Shown: positions 1 through 10,080 of the stretch, in pieces
How positions within the stretch are numbered: position 1 is the first letter of the stretch
Layout: the number at the start of each line of letters is the position of its first letter
Source of the DNA: Ascarosepion bandense
Taxonomy: Eukaryota; Mollusca; Cephalopoda; Sepiida; Sepiidae
Assembly (NCBI GenBank): GCA_037127315.1
Contig: JBBBDQ010001122.1
Location: 5,907,001 to 5,971,000 of the forward strand
Direction of reading: 5' to 3'
Length of the DNA: 64,000 nt
Notes under the pieces: model-generated
What the model saw: only the letters and a program-made list of their open reading frames with translations
Database searches by the model: none
What the model was told of the DNA's origin: nothing
Made by a program: the position numbers and the translations under genes

Positions 1-1167
1 ATTTGCCAGATTGTGAACGTTGCAACCTTGAAATTAAGGAGACGTCCGCGCACGCCTTCTTCCATTGTTCGCGCGTTCGCCCGTTGTGGGCGCGTGTTGG
101 CGAGTTGACTGCTCGTATCGCGCCGCGGGAGCTTGTGCTCATTGATCGCGCATACGCTGTGGACAATGTGTCGCCCCCGTACTCTGGAGTGAAGCGGATG
201 GTGTTTCTGTCGCTACTGGCCACGGCTAGAATGGTGATTTGGATGACGCGTCTGGAGGAAGTCTTGCGGGGAGGTCGTCTTTCGGATCAGGATCTAATCC
301 GATATTTTGAGCACCAGCTCAAAATGAAGATTAGAACTGAACGGAAACGGCTGCACCCGACAGACTTTAGCAAAAGGTAGATATATGCAGCGAGCCTGGT
401 TCGTGTGACCGGGGCTAGCCTTGATTTTCTTTTTTAGTTCTGCTAAGTCACATCGGGGTGGATTCCTCTGGAACCCCTCCCGCGGTTAAGGTTTGCTTTC
501 TTTTGTATACCTAGTTAATGTGAGTGAATGTATTTGTCCTAGCCTGTTCCCGGCTCCATTGCTTTTGTTATGATCCAGTTCGAGATTCCCACTGACCATT
601 GTTATTTTGTCCCGTTTTATTCTCGGCTGGGTCAGCCTTATATATTCTCCAGTCCCATTTATTTTTACCCAGTGCCTCCATTCCCCTTAGAAAGAGAGCG
701 GCTTGATTTTGCCTCCTCAGGCAGAATACAGTGGCCTCTTTAATTACGAGGGTGTGTTTGGGTCTTACTAACATTTTGTATAAATATTTATTTGAAATTG
801 TTCTTTTTTGTTTTGGGGATTTTTTTGTTTCTGCATACCCCTGCCCATCATATCATTTCATGTACAAATTTTTTAAAAATATATTTTTATATTATATTTG
901 TAAATAATCACAAATTTTTATGTACATTTGGGGCGTTTTGTAGGTCCCCGGTATGATTTGCGGTATTTTGGTGCTAGATAAGTATGAGTGTTGATGGACA
1001 AATTCTTATGGTGAATGAGAATCATTGTAACGTATGTATGGGTCGTGAATCTGATTAGCTAGGTATAGGATAGAGTAACTGAAGACCAACCCAAGTTTTG
1101 TTCCCCCTCCCACCTTTTCGGCCTTGAGCCATAATTCATGTAAAAATGAATAAATAAAACCAACCAT
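1..1167 (+). mobile_element. LINE copy A, 3' end only (Tx1/L1-like)
   Basis: This is the 3' terminal part of a non-LTR retrotransposon entering from the left edge. It has the end of ORF2 and then about 780 bp of 3' UTR. The same UTR follows copies B and D with only scattered differences. The UTR ends in a short GGCCTTGAGCC hairpin-like motif and an AATAAA-type tail at about 1155-1167. The next element's 5' UTR starts directly after the tail with no host DNA between, so this is the first link of the head-to-tail array. Confidence 0.85.
3..380 (+). pseudogene. LINE ORF2 C-terminus, zinc-finger region (copy A)
   Basis: This 125-residue reading frame is the C-terminal part of a non-LTR retrotransposon ORF2 protein and is open at the left edge. 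Near its start it has C-x2-C followed by an H...HC pair (CERC, then HAFFHC), the CCHC zinc-binding domain common at the end of such reverse transcriptases, where it contributes to nucleic acid binding during target-primed reverse transcription. A conserved hydrophobic tail follows. The frame ends at a TAG about 15 residues before the end seen in copies B and D (there GGTGGATAT, here GGTAGATAT), so it is slightly shortened by a nonsense change. Confidence 0.8.
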
Positions 1168-1206
1168 TTCCTCCCGACTTTTTGTTGTGTGGATTTTGTG
1201 TTGTGG

Positions 1207-1606
1207 GAGCCTAGTGGAGCATTTGTTCCTTCGTGATATTTGCTTGCACTTTGTCTCTCGGACATACTGATTTCCAGCCCGAGTTTATTGCTCGGGCCAG
1301 CGTAAAGTAGTGTTTTTCTAAAACGCGAAACACCGGAAAGAAGTTGTCCAGCGATCGGCCACTTTGTGGCATAGCCATGGTCCAGCCACTTCCCCCCGAC
1401 GGGTCGTTGTAAGAGCCTAGCAGAGCATTTGTTCCTCCGTGATATTTGCTTGTGCTTTGTCTCTTGGACACACTGATTTCCAGCCCGAGTTCATTGCTCG
1501 GGCCAGCGTAAAGTAGTGTTTTTCTAAAACGCGAAACACCGGAAAGAAGTTGTCCGGTGATCGGTCACTTTTGTGGCATGGCCACAGAAGGGCCGGGGAA
1601 GTCGGT
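1207..1606 (+). repeat. Tandem 206-bp units in 5' UTR of LINE copy B
   Basis: Two direct repeats start with GAGCCTAG at 1207 and 1413, a period of 206 bp. Each contains the GCTCGGGCC core also found in the 109-bp monomers of the other copies and ends with AAACACCGG. A partial third unit may precede them at about 1165-1206. Tandem 5' monomers of this type act as internal promoters in some LINEs (for example mouse L1); that role here is inference. Confidence 0.75.
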
Positions 1607-1632
1607 CCTCCCACCACGGCGTCGGTGGGAGG
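1607..1632 (+). promoter_or_regulatory. Conserved 5' UTR stem-loop (copy B)
   Basis: CCTCCCACC and GGTGGGAGG form a perfect 9-bp stem around an 8-nt loop, just upstream of ORF1. The equivalent stem is present in copies C (4469-4494), D (11123-11148) and, slightly degraded, E (17564-17589). The stem is kept while flanking sequence and loop vary. Confidence 0.6.
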
Positions 1633-1692
1633 AAAGGAGGGGGATTGGGCACTACCGCCTCGGGATAATCCCCCCCTTCTACAGTACCAACA

Positions 1693-3093
1693 GTGACACC
1701 AGCAGCAGCAGCAGCAGCAGCAGCACCAGCGTCCCCCTTACCGTCGACTTCCGGGTGGAAGGGAGGCAAGAAGATGACGCGTAAAGACGAGGAATACTAC
1801 CAAAATATCCAGAAAGACTACGCGGACTACATCAGGGGAACGGAGCTCGTTTCGATGCCGGACCAATTGGCGCAGATCGAGGCGAGAGTCATCACCCTGA
1901 TCACCAAAGACCTAAAGACGAAGAAGCTGATCGGCGTCCCCAGGGATACGTTCGAGGAGGGACTTCAAGCTCTAAAGATCAGAGCCAGGGCCGTAGCGAG
2001 GAGAGGCAACACCACGTGGGACGTCCTGCTTGGCTCCGCCGAAGAAGCCAAGAATTTAATCGGCGTGGTTCTGGAGACCAAAACGCTCCAGTTCCACACG
2101 GAATACATGGGCACCAAGAAGGTGAAAATCACCCTGCACGGCGTCCCCATGGACATTGCTGAAGATCACGTTGGCGCCTTCTTCGTACAATATGGAAGGG
2201 TGGCCGAAGTCTCCTCGCTGCGGTTGAAAGCAGGATTCCTCACGGGAGACATGACCCTACAGGTGACCCTAAACAAGGAAAACATTGCCAAGATCCCCAA
2301 CATCCTCACCTGCAGGGGTCGCGCAATCTTCGTCATCGTCGAAGGGAGAAAGCCGTGCTGTTGGGTCTGCGGGTCGGCGGAACACGTTGCAAAGGCGTGC
2401 CCAACCAAGAATCCGGCCCCAAAGGCCCAACCAGCCCAACCAGTCAAGCAGCAACCGGCGGCACAGGAGAAGGATGGCGGAAAACAAGGACAACCTACAA
2501 AGTCTCCCGCGAGCAACAAGGAGGGCGAATGGCAGGTGGTGGCCAGGAAGAAAGCTAAAACACCTTCCCCGGACAAAGTGCCGCCACCTGTCAAGACGCC
2601 TGCTAAGCAGACCCCGGTGGGGGCGTCGACTCCGACCAAACCAAGGGAGTCCCCGGCAAAAGCGCCGGCAAAACCAAAGGAGGTGTCGTCAGAGAAGTCA
2701 CCTCCCAAGCAGAGGAAGGCAAGAAGTCCTTCCCCCCAGCACATGGAAGTGGAAAGAGCAGCCTCCCTGAAGCGTGGGAGAGAGGAAGAGGCAGAGGAGC
2801 GACATAACAACCCAAAGGCCAGGAGAAGGAGCAGGAGCAAGGAAAAGAGGCCGCGAGCCGAAAAATGCAGCTCTCTACCAGTGTCTCCTGTCAGACTTTC
2901 TTATGCTGATAAGGCAAGAAGCCTTCCCTCGTCCCCGCGGAAAGCTTCCCACTCCCCAGTCTTTAAATTGACCCCCCTGAGATCAAGTTCTTTATCCCCC
3001 ACTCCCTCCCCAGATTGTGAACGTTGCAACCTTGGAATTAAGGAGACGTCGGCGCACGCCTTCTTCCATTGTGGGCGCGTGTCGGCGAGTTGA
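1693..3093 (+). CDS. LINE ORF1 protein fused to ORF2 zinc finger (copy B)
   Basis: This 466-residue open frame is an ORF1 nucleic-acid-binding (Gag-like) protein, expected to coat element RNA. In order: an alanine/proline-rich start, a conserved helical region with an EEYYQ motif, an RRM-like region ending in IFVIVEGRKPCCW at about residues 215-227, and a CCHC knuckle (C-WV-C-GSAE-H-VAKA-C). A long Lys/Pro/Ser-rich basic stretch with SPSP motifs follows. The last about 27 residues come from ORF2 (CERC...HAFFHC) because a deletion of roughly 4 kb joined the two reading frames. A second deletion of 19 nt then shifts the frame, so the chimera ends at 3093. The natural start is uncertain because the conserved region begins well after the first Met. 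Confidence 0.75.
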   Translation: MTPAAAAAAAAPASPLPSTSGWKGGKKMTRKDEEYYQNIQKDYADYIRGTELVSMPDQLAQIEARVITLITKDLKTKKLIGVPRDTFEEGLQALKIRARAVARRGNTTWDVLLGSAEEAKNLIGVVLETKTLQFHTEYMGTKKVKITLHGVPMDIAEDHVGAFFVQYGRVAEVSSLRLKAGFLTGDMTLQVTLNKENIAKIPNILTCRGRAIFVIVEGRKPCCWVCGSAEHVAKACPTKNPAPKAQPAQPVKQQPAAQEKDGGKQGQPTKSPASNKEGEWQVVARKKAKTPSPDKVPPPVKTPAKQTPVGASTPTKPRESPAKAPAKPKEVSSEKSPPKQRKARSPSPQHMEVERAASLKRGREEEAEERHNNPKARRRSRSKEKRPRAEKCSSLPVSPVRLSYADKARSLPSSPRKASHSPVFKLTPLRSSSLSPTPSPDCERCNLGIKETSAHAFFHCGRVSAS

Positions 3094-3422
3094 CTGCTCG
3101 TATCGCGCCGCGGGAGCTTGTGCTCATTGATCGCGCATACGCTGTGGACAATGTGTCGCCCCCGTACTCTGGAGTGAAGCGGATGGTGTTTCTATCGCTA
3201 CTGGCCACGGCTAGAATGGTGATTTGGATGACGCGTCTGGAGGAAGTCTTGCGGGGAGGTCGTCTTTCGGATCAGGATCTAATCCGATATTTTGAGCACC
3301 AGCTCAAAATGAAGATTAGAACTGAACGGAAACGGCTACACCCGACAGACTTTGGCAAAAGGTGGATATATGCAGCGAGCCTGGTTCGCGTGACCGGGGC
3401 TAGCCTTGATTTTCTTTTTTAG
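3069..3422 (+). pseudogene. LINE ORF2 C-terminal tail (copy B)
   Basis: This is the C-terminal tail of ORF2, equivalent to copy A from residue 29 onward, but in a different frame from the upstream fusion because of a 19-nt deletion at about 3072. It has the conserved run from GELTARIAPREL to the terminal GASLDFLF, stopping in TAG at 3420-3422, the natural ORF2 end for this subfamily. It is not a gene by itself. The 3' UTR follows to about 4150 and is nearly identical to that of copy A. Confidence 0.75.
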
Positions 3423-4179
3423 TTCTGCTAGTCACATCGGGGTGGATTCCTCTGGAACCCCTCCCGCGGTTAAGGTTAGCTTTCTTTTGTATACCTAGTT
3501 AATGTGAGTGAATGTATTTGTCCTAGCCTGTTCCCGGCTCCATTGCTTTTGTTATGATCCAGTTCGTGATTCCCACTGACCATTGTTATTTTATCCCGTT
3601 TTATTCTCGGCTGGGTCAGCCTTATATATTCTCCAGTCCCATTTGTTTTTTACCCGGTGCCTCCACTCCCCTTAGAAAGAGAGCGGCTTGATTTTGTCTC
3701 TACAGGCAGAATACAGTAGCCTCTTTAATTACGAGGGTGTGTTTGGGTCTTACTAACATTTTGTATAAATATTCATTTGAAATTGTTTTTTGTTTTGGGG
3801 ATTTTTGTTTCTTCATACCCCTTCCCATCACATCATTTCATGTACAAAAAATTTTTTAAAATCTATTTTTGTATTATATTTGTAAATAGTCACAAATTTT
3901 TATATACATTTGGGGCGTTTTGTAGGTCCCCGGTATGTTTTTGCGGTATTTTGGTGCTAGATAAGTATGAGTGTTGATGGACAAATTCTTATGGTGAATG
4001 AGAATCATTGTAACGTATGTATGGGTCGTGAATCTGATTAGCTAGGTATAGGATAGAGTAACTGAAGACCAACCCAAGTTTTGTTCCCCCTCCCACCTTT
4101 TCGGCCTTGAGCCATAATTCATGTAAAAATGAATAAATAAAACCAGAGGACCTGAGCTCAAACGTTGTTTTTTCTATTG

Positions 4180-4201
4180 GATCAAAGTGTAGTATCTGTT
4201 C
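4180..4201 (+). other. U2 snRNA-like segment at LINE 5' end (copy C)
   Basis: The run AAGTGTAGTATCTGTTC matches 17 consecutive bases of the universally conserved 5' part of U2 snRNA, including the GTAGTA branch-site recognition sequence. It is preceded by GATCAA-like sequence that also matches with one extra A. The same segment sits at the same place in copies D (10767-10788) and E (17210-17231). The rest of U2 is not present. Confidence 0.7.
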
Positions 4202-4251
4202 CAGCACAAGGTAATCCATTTCGCTTACTTTCGCTCTCTCTCTCTGCTTTA

Positions 4252-4468
4252 GGCTGTCCTTTCGGTAGCAGCTGCTCCACCCGAGTTCATTGCTCGGGCC
4301 GAGTGTTCCGCCAGGCCGTTTCTGGTACGGCGCGGAACACCGGGGCAGTTGTCTGCTGTAGGTTGTCCTTGTCTGTAGCCCCTGTCCCACCCGAGTTCAT
4401 TGCTCGCTCGGGCCGAGTGTTCCGCCAGGCGGTATCTGGTACGTCGTCAAAGGCCAGCGTCGCCCCTC
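4252..4468 (+). promoter_or_regulatory. Two 109-bp 5' UTR monomers (copy C)
   Basis: Direct repeats start with GGCTGTCC at 4252 and GGTTGTCC at 4361, exactly 109 bp apart. Each holds CCACCCGAGTTCATTGCTCG and a GTGTTCCGCCAG...GGAACACCGG inverted motif. The second unit is cut off before its end. Promoter function is inferred from position and from tandem 5' monomers in other LINEs. Confidence 0.65.
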
Positions 4469-4549
4469 CCTCCCACCACGGACTCGGTGGGAGGGAAGGA
4501 AGGAGATTGGCAGCTGCTCGACGCCGATGACGACGTCATAGCCCTCACT

Positions 4550-6550
4550 ATGACTGAGTGGGAGAAGACACTGTTTGGATCTCCCACACCAGCAGCAGCA
4601 GCAACCAAACCTGCAACTGCAGAAGCAACCAACCCAGCAGCGGCGACTGCACCTGCAGCAGCAACCAAACGTGCAGCAGCAACCAAATCTGCAGCAGCGA
4701 CCAAACCAGCAGCATCACCCGTACCAGCAGCACCCCTACCAGCTTCGCCCGCTCCAGCGCTACCCACGGCCTGGGGCGACAAACGCAAGGACGGCAAGCT
4801 GAAAAAAGTGGAGGAGTACTACCAGGAGCTTCGGCACGACTACGCCAATTACATTTCCAAAACGGAGCTGCTCTCTGTCCCCGACACCCTGGCCAGCGTG
4901 GAGCCGAGAATAATCTCGCTCGTCAGGAAAGACCCAAAGACACTGAAGCTGGTCGGGGTGAACCGAGACACCATTGAGGAAAGCATCAGGAGCCTCAACA
5001 TAAGGGCCAAGGCAGTGGCCAAAAGGGCTCATGCGATGTGGGACGTCCTCCTGGCGACAGCGGAGGAGGCGAAGCAGCTGGCAGGCACAACGATGCAAAC
5101 CAAAATGCTGTGCCTGCAAACAGAGTACATGGGGACGAAGAGGGCAAAAGTCACCCTGCACAGCGTCCCCTTGCACATTTCGGAGGACCACCTGGGTGCC
5201 TTCTTCTCCCAATACAGCCGTGTGGCGCAGGTGTCTGCCATTCTCTCCAAGTCTGGTTACAAGACTGGCGATTTCGAACTGCAGGCGACGGTGACTCACA
5301 AGGAATTCGACCAAATACCAAACATCATCACCTGCAAAAAACGCTCCATCTACGTCGTGGTGGAGGGTAGGAAGCCGTGCTGTTGGGCATGTGGCGCAAC
5401 CAAACACATGGCCAAAGACTGCCCAACAAGGAACCCGGCCACGAAAGAACAGCAGAAGGAGCAGCAGCAGAAAGAGACAACAGAAGAACCAACCAAACAA
5501 GCACAGAAAACGACCAAGTCCGCTAAGGACGGAGAATGGCAGACGGTGGGTAAGAGGGGCAAAGTGCAGCCTACCTCACCAACTACACCACCAACAGCGG
5601 AAAAGAAGCCCTCTCCTAAAACAACACCAGCGGCCACCAAGACAGCGCCAGCGGCCAAAAAGGACACCACGCCCCACAAAGGGCAACAAGCAAGCGAACA
5701 TCAGGAGTCTTCACGCTCTTCCTCACTCAAGCGAGGACGAGAGGAGGAGGAGGAGGTTACCCGAGGCAAGAACAAAGCGCCCCGCAAAAGCAGGAGCGCG
5801 GAAAGAGAGCAGAGAGCAGCGTCGGCCCCCACCACCCCCACCAAAAGAACTTACGGCGGACAAGGCGAGGAGCTACCCGCCGTCCCCACAGAGACCCCCC
5901 CAGCCCCCTGTGTTGCAGCTGACGCCCTTGAAATCCCTGACTTCTCGAAGTCTGCCCACCTCCCCCCACAAACCCACCCAGCCCCCCCTTGGAACTCGTG
6001 ACTCCAACTACACCCCACACCTCGTCCCCTGCACCCGAACCCACACCCACTCCCGCAAAAGTGAAAAAGAAAAAACCTCCTCCTCCCCCAGGGGGAGGAC
6101 CTACTTCACGTGGAAGAGGATACGTACAAGCAGTACGGCGCGCAGAGACGCTCGCTGTTGAAGCCACTCTTCAAACCGAAGGAGGTGGACAACCTCTTGA
6201 CGGAGAACCCAAAGAACTTTTCCCAGGCCCCAGGCGTCATTGCCCTTGTGCGGTGCACAGGGGGAAATCTGAGGGTCTGGGAGCACATCGAGAGGGTCGA
6301 AGAACAATACCCAACAATCAACATGTGCATCCGGAACACGCCGGAGCTGAGAAAAATGAAAAAACTGTGCACAGGGAGGGTCCCCGTTTTGATCCACCCC
6401 TGCTTGTATAGGACTTTAAAACTAATGTACCCCATGGACGTTGGCGGCATTGTCTCTGGCGGACGGATTACGTCCGACGTTGGTACAGGCTCCCTGGGAC
6501 AATCCGTCGGGGTCCTGACTACCAGAGATTTCCGACCGGTATGCGACTAA
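4550..6550 (+). pseudogene. LINE ORF1 (copy C), frameshifted
   Basis: This is an ORF1 Gag-like protein relic. I place the start at the ATG at 4550 (MTEWEKTLFG) because the same start context recurs in copy D. Next come a long Ala/Thr/Lys tract from GCA-type repeats, the conserved EEYYQE helical region, the RRM-like region, a CCHC knuckle (C-WA-C-GATK-H-MAKD-C), and a basic Ser/Pro/Lys linker. Near 5,850 one extra G in TACGGCGGACAAG shifts the frame. Two more shifts near 5,990 and 6,110 follow before the conserved C-terminal domain (about 6,110-6,550), which ends in VGVLTTRDFRPVCD. That C-terminal block is the most conserved part among copies. An uninterrupted protein would be about 660 residues. 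Confidence 0.8.
6460..6508 (+). promoter_or_regulatory. Conserved dyad at the ORF1-ORF2 boundary (copy C)
   Basis: CGGACGGATTACGTCCG (6460-6476) is a 6-bp stem with a GATTA loop. AATCCGTC at 6501-6508 can instead pair with GACGGATT of that hairpin. Both elements are kept base for base in copies D, E and F. This suggests alternative RNA folds just ahead of ORF2, but a protein-coding constraint could also explain the conservation. Confidence 0.5.
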
Positions 6551-6577
6551 TTGGATTTACCTTTCCGGATCTAAATC

Positions 6578-9500
6578 ATGTCTATCAAGCTGGCTACTGT
6601 GAATGCGAATGGCCTGAGGGATCGGGGTAGGGCGGCCCGCCTGCTTCGTGACCTCTTGTCGTTCGGTGTGGATGTTGCCGCGATCCAAGAGACGCACTTT
6701 GTTTGCGACGTCGATGCCTGTGTGCTGGCGAACGACTTTGTCGTTTATTCAGCATATGGGAACCGGCAAGCCAGAGGTGTTTCTTTGCTGGTGAAGCGTA
6801 CCCTGGATGCGAGGGTCGACCTTGTCCATCACGGTGCCGAGGGCCGGCTGATCGTCGCCGATATTGCAGTGAACAGCAAGTCGTTTCGTCTGATCGTGGT
6901 GTATGCGCCCAACGAACAAGGTGAGCGTGTTGATTTTTTCCGTCTGTTAGGGCCCTTCCTGGTCGATTCCAAGCGACTGGTTCTAGTGGGGGACTGGAAT
7001 GCCATCCTGGACCCCAAGCTGGATAAAGGGTGGGGCGCTAGTGGGAGGCGTCGTGATCGCAGCCTGGTTGATCTGATCGGCGATTATGGTCTCGTCGATA
7101 GATACCGGGTCGATCATCCGGGCGGGAGCATGTGGACGTGGGCGCATAGTTGGCCCTCTACCAAGGTGGTTAGCTACCTTGACAGAGTGTTAGTGAGAGA
7201 AGCCGACATAGACTTCTTAGAATGCCCGACGTTCCACTGGTTAGGCTACACGGACCACAAACTCGTTTGTGCCCGTGTGCTGTTAGACTTTAGGCCTAGG
7301 ATGGCTGGCTACTGGAAGTTCAACCAGTCCTTGCTGGACAGGCGGGACTTTCGGCGCCAGCTCATCAGCGTAGTTCAGCGGGCGTTAATTGGGCGAGTCA
7401 TTGGGAATAAGTGGTGGGCTAGACTTAAGGATAGCATTAGGTCTTTCGCCACACAATACAGCCAACGGCTCAACCTAGATAAGGCGAAGAAGGCGAAGAC
7501 ACTTAGAGACAACTTTTCCCGGGCGGAGGCTGGCGGTGATCCCCTAGACGTGGCCGTAGCTAAGGAGGCCCTTGAATGGTCGAATAGCGATCGGTACATG
7601 GGCCAGATAGTTAGACATAAGTTAAGCAAGATGTCTTCTGAAGCTGTGAGCATGGGCGCTTCATTGCGTCGGGAAGAAGTTCGTCGGAACGGCGATCGGT
7701 TCATTCGAGAGATACGAGACCCGGATGGACACACCCTAAGGTCGACTGATGGCATGTGCGAGGCGTTTCGCCAGCATTTCGAGCACCGGTTCACCAAGGA
7801 GCCCGGTCTCCGCGACGAGGAGTTTCGCAGCTATTTGGCTGACTTTCCCCGGCTTTTGCCGGCTGAAGCGGCTAGCTGCGAGGGAGAGATTACGGAGGAC
7901 GAGGTCTACGCGGCTTTGAAGATGGTCGGCAGAGGCAAGTCGCCGGGTTTGGATGGTTTGCCCTATGAATTGTACTTGAGGCTGTCGCACATTTTTGTCC
8001 CGATCTTGACTGTCGTGTTCAACAACTGGTTCCGGCAGGGGTCCATCCCCAATCGGTTCAGCAGGGGTGTGGTCACACTGTTGAGAAACGGCAAGAATGT
8101 TGGGAGGGATCTAGACGATTACAGGCCCATAACTTTGCTAAACACAGAGTTAAAGATTCTGGCCAAGATCCTGACGAGTCGCTTGCAGCTAGTTGCCGAG
8201 TCTCTGTTGGGACCTGAACAGACTTGTGCTGTGAAGGGCCGAACAATTCAGAGCAACCTGCACTTGATTCGCATGATCGTAGAGGGAGTAGAAGACGACG
8301 AACGAGCTGCGCTGATCAATTTAGATCAGTCCAAGGCATTCGATAGGGTCGACCATGGCTACCTGGTGGCTGTCCTGCGGGCTGCTGGATTCGAAACTGA
8401 CTTCAGCCGCTGGATTAGTCTCCTGTATCGCTCCCCCACGGCTGTGGTGCAGGTGAACGGGAAGCTGTCGAGCGCCTTTGCGCTGTCTAGGTCGGTCCGA
8501 CAGGGTTGTCCGCTGTCGTCCTTACTTTACGTCCTGACGTTGGAGCCCCTCCTTCGCAGGCTAAAGGACGGGGTGTGCAGGCCGGCCCTACGTGGAATCG
8601 CTGTCCCTGGTGGAGGCGCTCGAGCCAGGGTTTCTGCGTACGCCGATGACGTATCGGTTTTTGTGTCTTCTCACGGAGACATAAGAGCGGTACAGAAGGC
8701 GCTTGTACGGTACGAACAGGTGACTGGGGCCAAGATTAACTGCGACAAGTCTTCCGGCTTGCGGTTAGGTGCCTGGAAGGGAATCTCCCTCCCGGGGCCC
8801 TTCAGCTGGACGGACGGGCCGATCAAGCTCCTCGGAGTTTGGTTTGGTCCGGACTTACAGTTGGAGAAGAATTGGTCTGAAGTACAGGCAAAGGTCGTTG
8901 CGCTGGTCGAGATTTGGCAACGAAGGCGGTTGTCCTTAAAGGGCTTGGCGGAGGTGTGTGCCACATACCTCTTTCCCAAGATCCTTTACCGGCTGTCTGT
9001 ACTTCCACTTTGTCAGGCGCGTGAGGAGGCGCTCGAGCGTCTGCTAATCTCCTTCCTCTGGAGAGGACGCAGGCATCACGTCGACAAACGTGTCTGTTAC
9101 CAACATCCGTGCAATGGGGGTCTGGGGGTGCCGCACTTGGTGAGCCACAAGCTTGCCTCTAGGTTGGCATTCCTTAGACGTGTGCGTTAATGGACGACGG
9201 TTTGCTTTCGGGGGTAGTGCGGGACGCGTTCCTGAGCCTCACTATCACTTCCCCGATCTCGAGCTGCTGCCATAAGCCTCGGAAGCAATCCAAGTTCATT
9301 CTCGAATGCCGCAAGGCCCTGTCGGCCATCCCGCGGTCCAGTGACCTTTCACAGCCTAGGAAGCTCTTCTATCGAGGGCTAGTGGAGGGTGTCGCAAAGG
9401 ATCGACTCAGGAGGAAGCTCGGCATGACGGAGGGTGAATATCGCTCTCATTGGTCGTGGGCGCCGGGATCGGAGTATCTCAGCAACCCTGAGTTTTCTTT

Positions 9501-10080
9501 GACCTGGCTATTAGCTCGGAATGGCTTGTCTCTCAATGACTCGCGTTTCATAGTGGGCTCGGCGGATTTGCCGGACTGTGAGCGTTGCAACCTTGGTATC
9601 AAGGAGACGTCTTCGCACGCCTTCTACCATTGTGTGCGCGTTCGCCCATTATGGGATCGAGTCGGCGAGTTGACTGCTCGTATCGCGTCGCGGGAGCTTC
9701 TGCTCATTGATCGTGCATACGCTGTTGACAATGTGTCGCCACCGTACTCTGGAGTGAAACGAATGGTGTTTCTGGTGCTTCTGGCCACGGCTCGAATGGT
9801 GATATGGACGACGCGTCTGGAGGAGGTCTTGCGAGGTGGTCGTCTTTCACATCAGGATCTGATCAGATATTTTGAGCATCAGCTCAAAATGAAGATTAGA
9901 ACTGATTGGAAACGACTGCACCCGACAGACTTCAGCGAAAGGTGGGTGACTGTGGCGAGTCTGGTTCGTGTGACCGGGGCTGGCCTTGATTTCCTTTTTT
10001 TAGACCTGCTACGTCGCATCGGGTTGGATTCCTCTGGAACCCTTCCCATGGTTAAGGTTAGTGCTCATTTGTGTTCCTAG
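6578..10080 (+). pseudogene. LINE ORF2: AP endonuclease / reverse transcriptase (copy C)
   Basis: This is the ORF2 polyprotein that nicks target DNA and performs target-primed reverse transcription. The first 870 residues (to 9190) are uninterrupted. The endonuclease is at about 1-235 with N9, the QETH acid E38, GDWN at 138-141, SYLDR at 199-203 and the final T-D-H at 225-227. The reverse transcriptase follows, with KSPGLDGLPYE, DLDDYRPI, QSKAFDRVDH, RQGCPLSSLLY and the catalytic YADD at about 688-691. At about 9182 a 2-nt TG duplication (GTGTGCG against GTGCG in copy E) shifts the frame. The remaining about 280 residues, with CERC...HAFYHC, continue from 9190 to 10080. Apart from that one lesion the key residues look intact, making this the best preserved ORF2 here. 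Confidence 0.88.

Larger units (their letters stand above)
1168..4150 (+). mobile_element. LINE copy B, internally deleted non-autonomous derivative
   Basis: This is a complete-looking element at both ends (5' UTR, ORF1, 3' UTR with AATAAA tail), but the end of ORF1 and nearly all of ORF2 are missing. The junction lies at about 3010, where ORF1 sequence passes directly into the ORF2 zinc-finger region. Its 5' UTR differs from that of copies C-E: it has two tandem units of 206 bp and lacks the U2-like segment. It could only move with ORF2 protein supplied by another element. Confidence 0.8.

Noticed and set aside
1110..1135. TTCGGCCTTGAGCC in LINE 3' UTRs resembling the 5' end of U2 snRNA
   Set aside because: Only about eight bases match and other copies read AGGCCTTGTGCC. 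A small 3' hairpin conserved among copies explains it better; the 5'-end match is the convincing one.
1207..1606. Tandem units considered as a CRISPR-like or satellite array
   Set aside because: Only two units of 206 bp, in a eukaryotic LINE 5' UTR.
2166..2840. Long antisense open frame (224 codons) opposite LINE ORF1
   Set aside because: It is the complement of GC-rich, repetitive ORF1 sequence with low-complexity Leu/Gly/Phe translation; similar antisense frames occur opposite every ORF1 copy.
4760..5500. Antisense open frame (246 codons) in copy C
   Set aside because: Shadow of ORF1 in GC-biased sequence, with no domain or start context.
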